DNA of 64,000 nt from Sphingomonas naphthae. GTDB taxonomy: Bacteria > Pseudomonadota > Alphaproteobacteria > Sphingomonadales > Sphingomonadaceae. Below are positions 1 to 8,810 of this stretch, one piece after another. The notes beneath the pieces were generated by a model. The model did no database searches. It was not told where the DNA came from and was given only the letters and a program-made list of their open reading frames with translations. Each line of letters opens with the position of its first letter. The first letter of the stretch is position 1. A program made the position numbers and the translations under genes. Location of the stretch: contig NZ_CP117411.1 in assembly GCF_028607085.1 (NCBI RefSeq), forward strand, positions 2,480,001 through 2,544,000, read 5' to 3'.

Positions 1-269
1 TCCCGCCGGCCCCGCCGCGCCGCCTGGTGCCGGCCAAGCCCTCCGCCGACATGGCCGACAAGACGAGCCTGCTCGAGCTGAACGACCGCATCTGCAAATG
101 GCCGCTGGGCCATCCGGGCGAGGCGGATTTCCACTTCTGCGGCAATCCGGTGAACCCCGGCTTCCCTTATTGCCTCGATCATTGCTCGGTCGCCTATCAG
201 GCGCAGCTGCCGCGCCGCGATCGTCGCCCCCCGCCGCCGCTGCCGTTCGGGGGTCCGCGAGTCCGCTGA
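1..269 (+). CDS. gcrA: GcrA cell cycle regulator, C-terminal part (5' end outside window)
   Basis: This is the C-terminal end of a GcrA-type regulator. The frame is open to the left edge of the window, so the N-terminal helix-turn-helix lies outside. The visible part has a proline/alanine-rich linker and then the compact conserved tail with RICKWPLGHPG, FHFCGNP and YCLDHC, four cysteines in the family's typical spacing. In Caulobacter GcrA, this C-terminal domain contacts the primary sigma factor and the protein activates promoters carrying methylated GANTC sites. The tail ends in a basic, proline-rich stretch. A PhyH-type gene starts 7 bp downstream. GcrA is essentially restricted to Alphaproteobacteria, which supports the taxonomic call. 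Identification rests on the Cys-rich tail only. Confidence 0.88.
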   Translation, partial: PPAPPRRLVPAKPSADMADKTSLLELNDRICKWPLGHPGEADFHFCGNPVNPGFPYCLDHCSVAYQAQLPRRDRRPPPPLPFGGPRVR

Positions 270-276
270 TCCGCGA

Positions 277-1311
277 GTGGCGGGTATCCATCCGCTACGC
301 TGGCTGCTGTCGCCCCTGTGGGCGGCGGCGCTGGCGACCGGCGCCAAGAGTTTCGTCGACAATCCGCTGATCGGATCGAAGCGGCTCAACGCCGCCGGTC
401 TTCACGCCGCGCGCGTACGACTGGCGCATCGCATGGCGTGGTGGCGTCGCGCGAAGCTGGCGAAGCTGATCGCGCCCGAACAGGCCGAGGCGTTCGCCCG
501 CGACGGCTTCGTCGTGGTGCCCGATTTCCTCTCGGCCCCGCGCTTCGCCAGATTGCGCGACGGCATCGCCGCCCAGCGCCTGCCCGCGCGCGAGATGCAG
601 CAGGGCGACGCCATCACCCGCCGCATCGCGGTCGATCCGCCGGTGATGGACGTGCTGCCCGAATTGCGCGCCCTGCTCCGCGATCCGCGCTGGCGCGGCC
701 TCAATCGCTATGTCGGCAGCTACGACAGCGAGCCGCGCGTCTATATCCAGACGATCCTGGCGGGCCATTATGACGCGCCGCCCGACCCCCAACTCCACCT
801 CCACGCCGATACCTTCCACCCGACGGTGAAGGCGTGGCTGTTCCTGACCGACGTGGCCGAGGACGAGGGTCCGCTGACCTATGTGGCCGGTTCGCACCGC
901 ATCACGCCCGAGCGGCTGGCGTGGGAGGCCGAGCGCAGCCGGACGGTGCTGGAGACGGGCGACCGCCTATCCCAGCGCGGATCGCTGCGGATCGAGCCCG
1001 AAGAGCTGCCCGCGCTCGGCCTGCCCCCCGCGACCCGCTTCGCGGTATCGGCCAATACGCTGGTGGTGGCCGATACCAGCGGCTTCCACGCGCGCGGCGC
1101 ATCGGTGCGGCCCTCCACCCGCGTGGAGATCTGGGCCTATGGCCGCCGCAACCCCTTCCTGCCGTGGACAGGCCTCGACCTGCTCTCGGCCCCGCTCGTC
1201 GCGCACCGCCGGGGGGCGTGGTACGGTCGCGCGCTCGATCGGTTGCAGCGCTGGGGTCTGGCGGGACAACCCTGGCGCGACGTGGGCAAGAAATTCGCGG
1301 CCGAGCGGTAG
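277..1311 (+). CDS. phytanoyl-CoA dioxygenase (PhyH) family protein
   Basis: Predicted Fe(II)/2-oxoglutarate-dependent oxygenase of 344 residues. The double-stranded beta-helix core shows the facial triad: H176-x-D178 (HLHADTFHP) and distal H271 (GFHARG), followed by R282 as the likely 2-oxoglutarate anchor. The N-terminal 70 residues are basic and contain a hydrophobic stretch (LLSPLWAAALA), so peripheral membrane association is possible. The start is a GTG 7 bp after gcrA; the context gives no substrate. Family members hydroxylate diverse lipids and small metabolites, so I leave the substrate open. All key residues are present, so an active enzyme is expected. The convergent EamA gene ends 3 bp downstream. 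Confidence 0.85.
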   Translation: MAGIHPLRWLLSPLWAAALATGAKSFVDNPLIGSKRLNAAGLHAARVRLAHRMAWWRRAKLAKLIAPEQAEAFARDGFVVVPDFLSAPRFARLRDGIAAQRLPAREMQQGDAITRRIAVDPPVMDVLPELRALLRDPRWRGLNRYVGSYDSEPRVYIQTILAGHYDAPPDPQLHLHADTFHPTVKAWLFLTDVAEDEGPLTYVAGSHRITPERLAWEAERSRTVLETGDRLSQRGSLRIEPEELPALGLPPATRFAVSANTLVVADTSGFHARGASVRPSTRVEIWAYGRRNPFLPWTGLDLLSAPLVAHRRGAWYGRALDRLQRWGLAGQPWRDVGKKFAAER

Positions 1312-1314
1312 GCC

Positions 1315-2274
1315 CTACAGCTCCGCCGCCTCGGGCGGGGCCTGCGCCGCCCGCGCAGCCAGCACGCATCCGATGACGATCAGCACCGCCCCCGCCATGG
1401 TCGCGAGGCCGACCGTCTCGCCGAACACCAGCCAGCCAAACAGCGACGCCCACAGGAAACCGCTATATTCGCTCGCCGAAAGCCGGCTGGCCGGGGCGCG
1501 CGCATAGGCCCAGCTGAGCAGCAGCAGCGATCCCGTGGCGAGCAGCGCCGCCAGCAGGATCGGGCTCCACTGCGCGGGGGCGGGCACGATCGCCAGCCAC
1601 GGCGCGGCAAGGCCGAACAGGATCGTCAGGACCAGATGCGAGAAGAAAGCGACCTCGCGCGGGTCCGCCTGCAACGCCTGCCGCCGCATCAGCACGATGT
1701 TATAGGCGTAGCACAGCGCCGATCCGATGATCGCCAGCGTGCCCTCCCACGCCTGCGGTTCGGAGGTGCCGCGCGTGCCGCCGATCGCGATCACCAGCAC
1801 GCCCGCGAAGGCCACCAGCGAGGCGAGGATCGCCCGCCGCCCGACATGTTCGCCGAGCAGCACCGCCGCCAGCGCCAGCGACAGCAACGGCGCGATGAAG
1901 GTCAGCGCCACCGCCTGCGCCATCGGCACGCGCACCAGTCCCCAGAAGAACAGGAAGGCCATGATCGTGGTGATCGAGCCGCGCGCGACATGGACGCGAA
2001 GCGCCGCCGGCCCCGGCCAGCGCGGCCGCCGCCCGAAATGCAGCGCGCCCGCCAGCACCACCCCCGCGACCGAGCGCCACAACAGGGTGTTGTAGACCCC
2101 GATCGCGAAGCTCGATCCCTTGACGACCGCATCCATCGCCGAGAACAGCGCGATGCCGAGCAGGGCGACGCCGAAGGCGGTGGGAAGGGAGGCGGGCTTG
2201 GGCAGGGGGCACCTTGGGGCGAAGGGGGCGGATTCGCCCCCCCTTACCGTTCGTGCTGAGCGAAGTCGAAGCAC
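1315..2274 (-). CDS. EamA/DMT-family transporter, start uncertain
   Basis: Inner-membrane drug/metabolite-type transporter with ten predicted helices arranged as two EamA repeats, for example AQAVALTFIAPLLSLALA in the first half and SGFLWASLFGWLVFGE in the second. The substrate cannot be inferred. The start is a problem. The first helix (PTAFGVALLGIALFSA) has no ATG, GTG or TTG directly before it. The nearest in-frame upstream start is a GTG at 2272-2274, inside an arm of a palindromic repeat. The next is the ATG at 2134-2136, which would cut helix 1 in half. I give the GTG, yielding 319 residues, close to the family norm of about 300. The repeat may have replaced the original start. Confidence 0.72.
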   Translation of the reverse strand: MLRLRSARTVRGGESAPFAPRCPLPKPASLPTAFGVALLGIALFSAMDAVVKGSSFAIGVYNTLLWRSVAGVVLAGALHFGRRPRWPGPAALRVHVARGSITTIMAFLFFWGLVRVPMAQAVALTFIAPLLSLALAAVLLGEHVGRRAILASLVAFAGVLVIAIGGTRGTSEPQAWEGTLAIIGSALCYAYNIVLMRRQALQADPREVAFFSHLVLTILFGLAAPWLAIVPAPAQWSPILLAALLATGSLLLLSWAYARAPASRLSASEYSGFLWASLFGWLVFGETVGLATMAGAVLIVIGCVLAARAAQAPPEAAEL

Positions 2275-2331
2275 GTGCCCCAGGCGATGTCGTCCGGTTG
2301 CACGTGCTTCGACTTCGCTCAGCACGAGCGG
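2248..2331. repeat. palindromic repeat, family R1 (copy 1)
   Basis: Two inverted arms of about 30 bp (ccgttcgtgctgagcgaag and its complement) surround a spacer of about 20 bp. Four more copies occur in the window at about 9921, 13583, 28038 and 55728, all ending in CCGTTCG/CGAACGG or a close variant. This copy overlaps the probable start of the EamA gene. Confidence 0.85.
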
Positions 2332-2350
2332 GTCTCTATGATTTCGGGAT

Positions 2351-2393
2351 AAAACAAAAAGAAACGGCCGGACGCGTGAGCGCCCGGCCGTCC
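2351..2393 (-). terminator. rho-independent terminator of rne
   Basis: Read on the minus strand, a GC-rich hairpin with arms ggacggccgggcg and cgtccggccg is followed by a T-rich tract (tttctttttgtttt). It lies about 40 bp after the rne stop codon. Confidence 0.85.
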
Positions 2394-2433
2394 TTATTCC
2401 ATCCCGATCGGGCGACACCGCCGCCCGATGCGA

Positions 2434-5163
2434 TCAGGCGCCGAAGGTGCGCTGCCACCAGCCGCGACGCGGCGGTTCGCCCGAGCCATCCTCGGCGGTC
2501 GCCGGAGCTGCTGTCTCGGTGTCGGTCGCGACCGGCTCGGCGGCGAGCGCCTCCTCGGCCGGCTGCGCCTCGACCGGCACACCCACGACATTCGGCGTCG
2601 CCTCGGCTTCGGCCTCGACCGGCGCCGCCTTGGGCTTGCGCCCGCGACGCGGCTTGGCCGGGGCCGGCTCGGCGGCCTCGATCCCCGGCTCCGCCTCGAC
2701 CGGTGCGGCCTCGACGGCAGCCTCCGGCGCGACTTCGACCGGCTCGACAGTCTTCTTGCGCGAACGGCGCGCCTTCGGCTTGGGCGCTTCCGCCTCGGCC
2801 TCGACGACCGGCTCGGGCGCGGGCGCCTCGGGCTCGGCTGCGATCACCGGCTCGGCGACCTCGGCGGCCGCCTTGCGGGCGCGCGGGCGACGGCGCGGAC
2901 GCGACGCTTCCTCTTCCACCGGCGCGGCGGCTTCCTCGGCGACCGGCGCCTCGACGATCGGCGCGGGCGCCTCCTCGAGGCCCGTCTCGCCCTCGGCGGC
3001 GGCCGGCTGGCTCACGCCCGCCTCGTCACCGCCACGGCGGCGACCGCCACGACGGCCGCGACGGCCACGGCGACCGCCACGACCACCCTCGGCGCTATCG
3101 CCGGCACCCGCCTCGGGCGCCTCGACGGTCTCGGCGTCGGTCTCGATCGCTTCGGCCTCGATCGGCTCGCCCTCGACGCTCTCGACGTCGCCCGAGGCAC
3201 CCTCGGGCGCCTCGTCGCGGCCACCGCCACGACGGCGGCGGCGACGGCGGCGACGGCCGCCCCCGCGACCGTCCTCGCCACGCTCGCCACCGCGATCGCC
3301 GCGCTCGGCGCGGGCCGGGCGCTCGCCCTCGGCTTCCTCGGTCTCCTCGATCTCTTCCTCTTCGATCTCATCCTCCTCGATGAAATCGTCGTCGGCCTCG
3401 ATCACGATCGGCTGCGGCAGGCGCGGGGCATAGGCCGGCGGCGGGCCACCCGCCTCGACCGTCATCCGGGCGCCTTCCATCGCGCCGTCGCCGATGATCT
3501 CGATGAACACGCCATAGCGGTCCTCGATCTCGGCCAGCTCGGCGCGCTTGCGGTTGAGCACATAGAGCGCCGCTTCCTGGCTGGCGCGCAGCAGCAGGCG
3601 CGAACCCCGGCCGCGCGCGGCTTCCTCCTCCAGCATCCGCAGCGCCGACAGCGCCGACGAGGATGCGGTGCGGACGAGGCCGGTGCCCTCGCAATGCGGG
3701 CAGCCGCGGGTCGAGGCCTCCAGCACACCGGTGCGGATGCGCTGGCGGCTCATCTCGAACAGGCCGAAGGACGAGATACGGCCGACCTGGATGCGGGCGC
3801 GATCGTTCTTCAGCGCCTCCTTCATCGCCTTCTCGACCTTACGGTTGTTCGACCCGTTCTCCATGTCGATGAAGTCGATCACGACGAGGCCGGCCATGTC
3901 GCGCAGGCGCAGCTGGCGGGCGATCTCGTGCGCGGCTTCCAGATTGGTCGCGGTGGCGGTCTGCTCGATATTATGCTCGCGCGTCGAGCGGCCCGAGTTG
4001 ATGTCGATCGACACCAGCGCCTCGGTCGGGTTGATGACGATATAGCCGCCCGACTTCAGCTGCACGACCGGCTGGTACATCGCCGACAGCTGCTCCTCGA
4101 CGCCGAAGCGCTGGTACAGCGGCACCGCATCGACATAGGGCACGATCTTCTTGGCGTGGCTGGGCATCAGCAGCTTCATGAAGTTGCGGGCCGAGCGATA
4201 GCCCTCCTCGCCCTCCACGATCACCTCGTCGATATCCTTGTTGTAGATATCGCGGATCGCGCGCTTGATGAGGTCGCTGTCGCCATAGACCAGCGCCGGC
4301 GCCTCGGACGTGAGCGTCTTCTCGCGGATTTCGTCCCACAGGCGCGCGAGATAATCGAAGTCGCGCTTGATCTCGACCTTGGTGCGCTGGAGGCCCGCGG
4401 TGCGGACGATGCAGCCCATCGTCTTGGGCAGGTTGAGATCGGCCAGGATCGACTTCAGGCGCTTGCGATCGCCCGAATTGCTGATCTTGCGGCTGATCCC
4501 GCCGCCGTGCGCGGTGTTCGGCATCAGCACGCAATAACGGCCGGCCAGGCTGAGATACGTCGTCAGCGCCGCGCCCTTGTTGCCGCGCTCTTCCTTCACG
4601 ATCTGGACGAGCAGCACCTGGCGGCGGCGGATGACGTCCTGGATCTTGTAGCGGCGGCGCAGCGACATGCGGCGCTGGCGCAGCGATTCCACGGCCTGAT
4701 CGTCGCCACCACCGGCGCTGCGGCGCGGCGGGGGCGGCAGATCGCCATGGTCGTCGCCGTCGCCCTCGGCGCCGCCGTCGTCCTCGAACCGCTCGAGCGC
4801 GACCTCTTCCTCGATCTCCTCGTCGGCGTCGTCGCGATCGTCCTCGGCGGCGCGCAGCGCCTCTTCCTCGGCGGCATGCTCGGCCTCTTCGCGCAGCAGC
4901 GCCTCGCGATCCTCCTTGGGGATCTGGTAATAATCCGGGTGGATTTCCGAAAACGCCAGGAAGCCGTGGCGATTGCCGCCATATTCGATGAAGGCCGCCT
5001 GCAACGACGGCTCAACGCGGGTCACACGGGCGAGATAGATATTACCCTTGAGCTGCTTGCGCTCTTCGGAATCGAAGTCAAATTCCTCGATGCGGTTTCC
5101 CTTGACGACGGCCACGCGGGTTTCCTCCCGGTGGCGCGCGTCGATCAACATGCGCGTGGTCAT
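2434..5163 (-). CDS. rne: ribonuclease E/G family protein (RNase E)
   Basis: Endoribonuclease for mRNA decay and rRNA/tRNA processing; scaffold of the degradosome. 909 residues. The N-terminal S1 domain is followed by a very acidic insertion at residues about 90-145, typical of alphaproteobacterial RNase E. The DNase I-like catalytic region carries D387 (VSIDINSG) and D430 (VVIDFIDM). The Zn-link is C488-P-H-C491. The long disordered C-terminal half alternates acidic Glu/Ala stretches with Arg/Gly-rich clusters (GRRRRRRRRRGGG), which fits RNA and partner binding. It ends in a short conserved motif, RRGWWQRTFGA. A strong terminator follows. The gene stands alone, with no neighbouring amidase gene visible upstream. 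Confidence 0.97.
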   Translation of the reverse strand: MTTRMLIDARHREETRVAVVKGNRIEEFDFDSEERKQLKGNIYLARVTRVEPSLQAAFIEYGGNRHGFLAFSEIHPDYYQIPKEDREALLREEAEHAAEEEALRAAEDDRDDADEEIEEEVALERFEDDGGAEGDGDDHGDLPPPPRRSAGGGDDQAVESLRQRRMSLRRRYKIQDVIRRRQVLLVQIVKEERGNKGAALTTYLSLAGRYCVLMPNTAHGGGISRKISNSGDRKRLKSILADLNLPKTMGCIVRTAGLQRTKVEIKRDFDYLARLWDEIREKTLTSEAPALVYGDSDLIKRAIRDIYNKDIDEVIVEGEEGYRSARNFMKLLMPSHAKKIVPYVDAVPLYQRFGVEEQLSAMYQPVVQLKSGGYIVINPTEALVSIDINSGRSTREHNIEQTATATNLEAAHEIARQLRLRDMAGLVVIDFIDMENGSNNRKVEKAMKEALKNDRARIQVGRISSFGLFEMSRQRIRTGVLEASTRGCPHCEGTGLVRTASSSALSALRMLEEEAARGRGSRLLLRASQEAALYVLNRKRAELAEIEDRYGVFIEIIGDGAMEGARMTVEAGGPPPAYAPRLPQPIVIEADDDFIEEDEIEEEEIEETEEAEGERPARAERGDRGGERGEDGRGGGRRRRRRRRRGGGRDEAPEGASGDVESVEGEPIEAEAIETDAETVEAPEAGAGDSAEGGRGGRRGRRGRRGGRRRGGDEAGVSQPAAAEGETGLEEAPAPIVEAPVAEEAAAPVEEEASRPRRRPRARKAAAEVAEPVIAAEPEAPAPEPVVEAEAEAPKPKARRSRKKTVEPVEVAPEAAVEAAPVEAEPGIEAAEPAPAKPRRGRKPKAAPVEAEAEATPNVVGVPVEAQPAEEALAAEPVATDTETAAPATAEDGSGEPPRRGWWQRTFGA

Positions 5164-5596
5164 TCAATATTCTCCGGGCGCGGGCGGCCGCGACGTCGCG
5201 GCGGCGCCTGGCGCCGATATGTGGGGACGCGCCGCCAGTCGCGGGCGTCCGGTTTTGGGTAAGGTCGGAACGGATCGCGTCGATCGCACGGCCATTCCCG
5301 ATGCGGCGCACCGGGAGAAAAGCCCGAACCAAGCCGCGGCATCCTTGAAGGAAGCGGCTTAGGGACGGGAAGAAATGGCTCATGCGGTCGTCAACTCTTG
5401 TCAGCCGCCTGCCGGTCCATGACCGGGGCGGGCCTGTCGTCGGGTTCGTGCGGCTTTGCCGGCAGCGAGGCTGCGGGCGCCGCGGACGCATTCGCCCTGA
5501 CAGGCCCTGCTAGCACCCATCCTGCACAGCGGCAATATGGTGCGCCGACGGGAAGTTACGAGGGCTGTGGTATTTCGTTGGTGTGTGCACTGATAT
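5164..5596. other. intergenic region upstream of rne (likely promoter and leader)
   Basis: No convincing gene. Short open frames here lack homology features and a ribosome binding site. The region must hold the rne promoter and probably a long 5' untranslated leader, as is usual for autoregulated rne genes. On the minus strand a TTGACG hexamer at about 5389-5394 could be a -35 element, but I see no good -10 at the right distance. Confidence 0.4.
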
Positions 5597-5684
5597 CGTC
5601 ATTGCGAGCGCAGCGACGCAATCCAGTTCCGACGTCGCCCCATGCGGAGAGGCTGGATTGCTTCGCTTGAGCTCGCAATGACGA
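5597..5684. repeat. palindromic repeat, family R2 (copy 1)
   Basis: Inverted arms built on cgtcattgcgagcg and cgcaatgacg, with internal cgcaatccag/ctggattgc. A second copy lies at 6592-6677, so the two bracket phhA. The element ends 10 bp from the phhA stop and may act as its 3' stabiliser. Confidence 0.8.
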
Positions 5685-5693
5685 GCGGAAAGC

Positions 5694-6545
5694 TCACACC
5701 CGCGCCTGCGTCCCCCGCGTCACCACCTCGTCCCCCGCCACCAGCGCATCCGGCGCGAGATCGGGCAGCGCTTCCAGTTCGCGATACAGCGGGGCGAAAT
5801 CCGTCTCGGTCGTCGCGCGCAGCAGCGTCTCGAAATCGGGGATCACGAAATAGCTGCGCTGGTAATCGTCGATCCTGTATTCCGTCCGCATCACCCGCTT
5901 CAGATCGAAACCGATGCGGTTGGGGCTCGCATCGTCCAGCGCGAAGATGCTCTCGCCATGGCTGGAAACGATGCCCGATCCGTAGATGCGCAGATCGTCA
6001 TCCTCGCGCACCAGCCCGAATTCGACCGTGTACCAATAGAGCCGCGCCAGTTTGTGCAGCGCCCCGAATTGCAGCGAACGCAGCCCCCCCTGGCCATAGG
6101 CCTGCATATAATCGGCGAAGACCGGATCGGCGAGCATCGGCACATGGCCGAACACGTCGTGGAACACGTCCGGCTCCTGCAGATAATCCAGCTGGTCGCG
6201 GCGGCGGATGAAATTGCCCGCCACGAAGCGGCGGTTGGCGAGGTGATCGAAGAACACGTCGTCGGGCACCAGCCCCGGCACCGCCACCACCTGCCACCCG
6301 GTCGCCGCCATCAGCCGATCGGAGAGTTCGGCGAAATCGGGGATGCCCGGCCGCGACAGCCGCAGCGTATCGAGCCCCGCCAGCCACGCCTTAGACGCGC
6401 GGCCCGGCAATTGCCTCGCCTGCCGCGCGAACAGCAGATCCCACACCGCATGATCCTCGGCGCTGTAATGCGCCCAATCCTGCGGGATGGTCCAGTCGGG
6501 GGCGAGGCCGTCGGGCCTCTCGATCGGCGAGTACATCGCCGACAT
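5694..6545 (-). CDS. phhA: phenylalanine 4-monooxygenase
   Basis: Monomeric bacterial-type phenylalanine hydroxylase of 283 residues, converting L-phenylalanine to L-tyrosine with a tetrahydropterin cofactor and non-heme iron. The iron ligands are visible: H129 and H134 in PDVFHDVFGHVPML, and E175 in YWYTVEFGL. Length and N-terminus match bacterial PhhA; there is no regulatory ACT domain. No pterin carbinolamine dehydratase (phhB) gene is adjacent. The gene is transcribed alone on the minus strand and is flanked on both sides by copies of the same palindromic repeat (R2). The ATG at 6545 is the natural start; SPIERPDGLAPDW following it is typical of the family. Confidence 0.96.
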   Translation of the reverse strand: MSAMYSPIERPDGLAPDWTIPQDWAHYSAEDHAVWDLLFARQARQLPGRASKAWLAGLDTLRLSRPGIPDFAELSDRLMAATGWQVVAVPGLVPDDVFFDHLANRRFVAGNFIRRRDQLDYLQEPDVFHDVFGHVPMLADPVFADYMQAYGQGGLRSLQFGALHKLARLYWYTVEFGLVREDDDLRIYGSGIVSSHGESIFALDDASPNRIGFDLKRVMRTEYRIDDYQRSYFVIPDFETLLRATTETDFAPLYRELEALPDLAPDALVAGDEVVTRGTQARV

Positions 6546-6591
6546 GTAGGAGGGATTGGGGGCAACCTCCAGCCCGGCGGCCTTCGGCCCC

Positions 6592-6677
6592 CGTCATTGC
6601 GAGCGAAGCGAAGCAATCCAGCATCGTGGCAAGATGCGGCGCTGGAACTGGACTGCTTCGCTCCGCTCGCAATGACG
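6592..6677. repeat. palindromic repeat, family R2 (copy 2)
   Basis: Inverted arms cgtcattgcgagcgaagc and its complement, near-identical in the outer arms to the copy at 5597. It fills the gap between phhA and the histidine kinase gene upstream of it on the map. Confidence 0.82.
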
Positions 6678-6700
6678 ATTGTCGAGCGGCGGCAGCGGCC

Positions 6701-8569
6701 TCAAACCCGGTCGATCGCCTCGCGGATCTTCATCGCCAGCTGGCTCACCGTGAAGGGCTTCGACAGCAGCGACATGCCCGGTTCCAGCGGCCCGCTGTCG
6801 TCGCGCATCAGATCGGAGGCGTAGCCGGTGGTGAACAGGATCTGGAGCCCCGGCCGTTCCGCCAGCGCGGCGGTCGCCAGTTCGCGGCCGCCCATTTCCG
6901 GCATCACCATATCGGTGAACAGCAATTGCACGCTGGGCTGTGTCGCCAGGATGCCGAGCGCCTCGCGCCCGTTCGGCGCCGAGATCACGGTATAGCCCAG
7001 CTCGCGCAGCGCATCGACCGAGTAATGCCGCACGCGCTGCTCGTCCTCGACCACGAGAATCACCTCCTCGCGCCGACCGGTGGGCGCGCGCTGCGCGGCG
7101 ACGGGGGCGGCCGGCTCGACCGGCTCGGCATCGTGACGCGGCAGGTACAGCCGCACCGTCGTCCCCTGCCCCGGCGTCGAATCGATGGTGATATGGCCGC
7201 GCGATTGCTTGACGAAGCCGAACACCTGCGCCAGCCCCATGCCGGTTCCGCGCCCGACCCCCTTGGTGGTGAAGAACGGCTCGAACGCCCGGGCGACCGT
7301 ATCGGCGTCCATGCCGCTGCCGGTATCGTGGATGCAGAGCGCGACATAATCGCCCTCGCCCAGCCCATCGGGCCGGCCGCCATCCTCGGACGGCGCGAAA
7401 TTGTCGGTCGCGATTGTCAGCACCCGGTGCGACCGATTCTCCATCGCGTCGCGCGCGTTGACCGCCAGGTTGAGGATCGCATTCTCCAGCTGCCCCGGAT
7501 CGACGAAGGCGCGCCACAGCCCGCCCGCCAGCCGCGATTCGACCCGCACATTCTCGCCCAGGCTGCGCCGCAGCAGATCGGACATGCCCGCGACCAGCAG
7601 GTTGACGTCGGTCGTGACCGGGGCCAGCGGCTGGCGGCGCGCGAAGGCCAGCAGCCGCGCGACGAGAGCCGCCGCGCGCTCGGCGCCGTCCATCGCCGTC
7701 TCGATCGATTGCGCCGCGCGCTGCGGATCGTGGCCGATGCGGCGCCGCGCCATATCCAGCCCGCCGATCACCACCGCCAGCATATTGTTGAAATCATGGG
7801 CAATGCCGCCGGTGAGCTGGCCGATCGATTCCATCTTCTGCACCTGGCGCAATTCCGCTTCGGCCAGTTCGCGCAGAGCCGCCTGCTCCGCCACCGCGTT
7901 GCGCGCGCTGATCGCCTCGTCGCGCGCCGCCTCCATCACATGGAACCGCGCGCGGGCGTCGTTGATCGTCAGCAGCGCCGCGACCACGACGAACACCACC
8001 GCCGCCGCCAGACCCGACACCAGCAGGAAGGAGATGCGCGCGGATTCGCGGCTGCGCGCCTCGTACAGCCGCTCCTCCTCGTCGATCATCTCGCGGGTGA
8101 TCGCCATGAAATCCGCCGTTATCGTGTGCCCGGCGCCGGGCCGGACGCGCTTGAGCGCATCGGCGAACTTGCCGTGGCGAAAGGCGTTCAGGAACAGGTC
8201 GCCGATCTGGAACTTGATCGTGATGGTGGGCTTCACCCGCGCCAGCCGGGCGAGCTGCGCCGGATTGTCGGCCAGCTCGATCTCCAGCGCGCGATAGGCC
8301 ACGGCCGTGGCGGCGCGGGCGCGGGCCGCGTCCTGCAACAGCACCGGCAACGGCCGCACCAGATAGCCGCGCATGGCGCTTTCATATTGCACCACGTTCG
8401 ACTGGAGCTGGACGATCGCGACCTGGGTGCGGATCGAGTGGGCGACCCAGCGATTGGTGGACCGGTCGACACTGGTCAACCCGATCGCCGCCGCCACCGC
8501 GAGCAGCGCCACGACCAGACCGAGCAGGGGCAGGAGCGGCAATCGGCTGAGGGTGAAAGCGCGCGCCAT
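6701..8569 (-). CDS. CHASE3-type hybrid sensor histidine kinase/response regulator
   Basis: Membrane sensor kinase of 622 residues. TM1 spans about 10-32 and TM2 about 180-201. Between them is a helical periplasmic CHASE3-like sensor (VVQYESAMRGYLVRP is typical). A short coiled coil leads to the HisKA dimer with the phosphorylated H258 (GGIAHDFNNML). Then comes an HATPase domain with N box (NLAVNARDAM), G1 (DTGSGM) and GTGMGL. A C-terminal receiver domain carries phosphoacceptor D553 (FTDMVMPEMGG) and K603 or nearby in SKPF. Such proteins relay phosphate to or from their own receiver. No cognate output regulator is adjacent. The divergent neighbour is the cobalamin gene cobC, with no sign of a functional link. 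Confidence 0.93.
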   Translation of the reverse strand: MARAFTLSRLPLLPLLGLVVALLAVAAAIGLTSVDRSTNRWVAHSIRTQVAIVQLQSNVVQYESAMRGYLVRPLPVLLQDAARARAATAVAYRALEIELADNPAQLARLARVKPTITIKFQIGDLFLNAFRHGKFADALKRVRPGAGHTITADFMAITREMIDEEERLYEARSRESARISFLLVSGLAAAVVFVVVAALLTINDARARFHVMEAARDEAISARNAVAEQAALRELAEAELRQVQKMESIGQLTGGIAHDFNNMLAVVIGGLDMARRRIGHDPQRAAQSIETAMDGAERAAALVARLLAFARRQPLAPVTTDVNLLVAGMSDLLRRSLGENVRVESRLAGGLWRAFVDPGQLENAILNLAVNARDAMENRSHRVLTIATDNFAPSEDGGRPDGLGEGDYVALCIHDTGSGMDADTVARAFEPFFTTKGVGRGTGMGLAQVFGFVKQSRGHITIDSTPGQGTTVRLYLPRHDAEPVEPAAPVAAQRAPTGRREEVILVVEDEQRVRHYSVDALRELGYTVISAPNGREALGILATQPSVQLLFTDMVMPEMGGRELATAALAERPGLQILFTTGYASDLMRDDSGPLEPGMSLLSKPFTVSQLAMKIREAIDRV

Positions 8570-8629
8570 GTGATCCTACCGTAGAAGCCTGACCGTCTCG
8601 GCTACAAGATAGAGCATATCCGTTTCGGT

Positions 8630-8760
8630 TCGGATATGGCCGGGGTGGCAGCGGGTGCCTGCCGGAATCCTCGCCCGCAGGGCAAGGGTGACCAACATGG
8701 CTGGTGGAGAGGGCGGAGCCGGAATGTCTGCGGCACACGCTCTCCCCCGAAGCGAGAGCC
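8630..8760 (+). promoter_or_regulatory. possible degenerate cobalamin riboswitch upstream of cobC-cobD
   Basis: The 240-bp leader contains gagccggaatgtctgcgg at about 8717, which resembles the B12 box (gagccaggagacctgcc). It is followed by a small hairpin (gctctcccccgaagcgagagc). Upstream pieces (gggtgcctgccggaatcc) look like other riboswitch segments, but the highly conserved central core seen in the clear copy at 16388-16570 is not recognisable. The context, a cobalamin operon, favours a riboswitch; the sequence alone does not prove it. Confidence 0.35.
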
Positions 8761-8810
8761 TTACAGGGTGTTTTGCTGGTGGGCGAAGCGGGACAAGCGA
8801 AGACGATCGC

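Noticed and set aside
2428-5262. 944-codon open frame on the plus strand, antisense to rne
   Set aside because: It is the mirror of rne in GC-rich DNA; its translation is low-complexity Arg/Leu/Gly and has no domain, while rne has every catalytic residue.
5398-5670. 90-codon plus-strand frame upstream of phhA
   Set aside because: It runs through the R2 repeat, lacks a ribosome binding site and has low-complexity Ala/Gly/Ser sequence.
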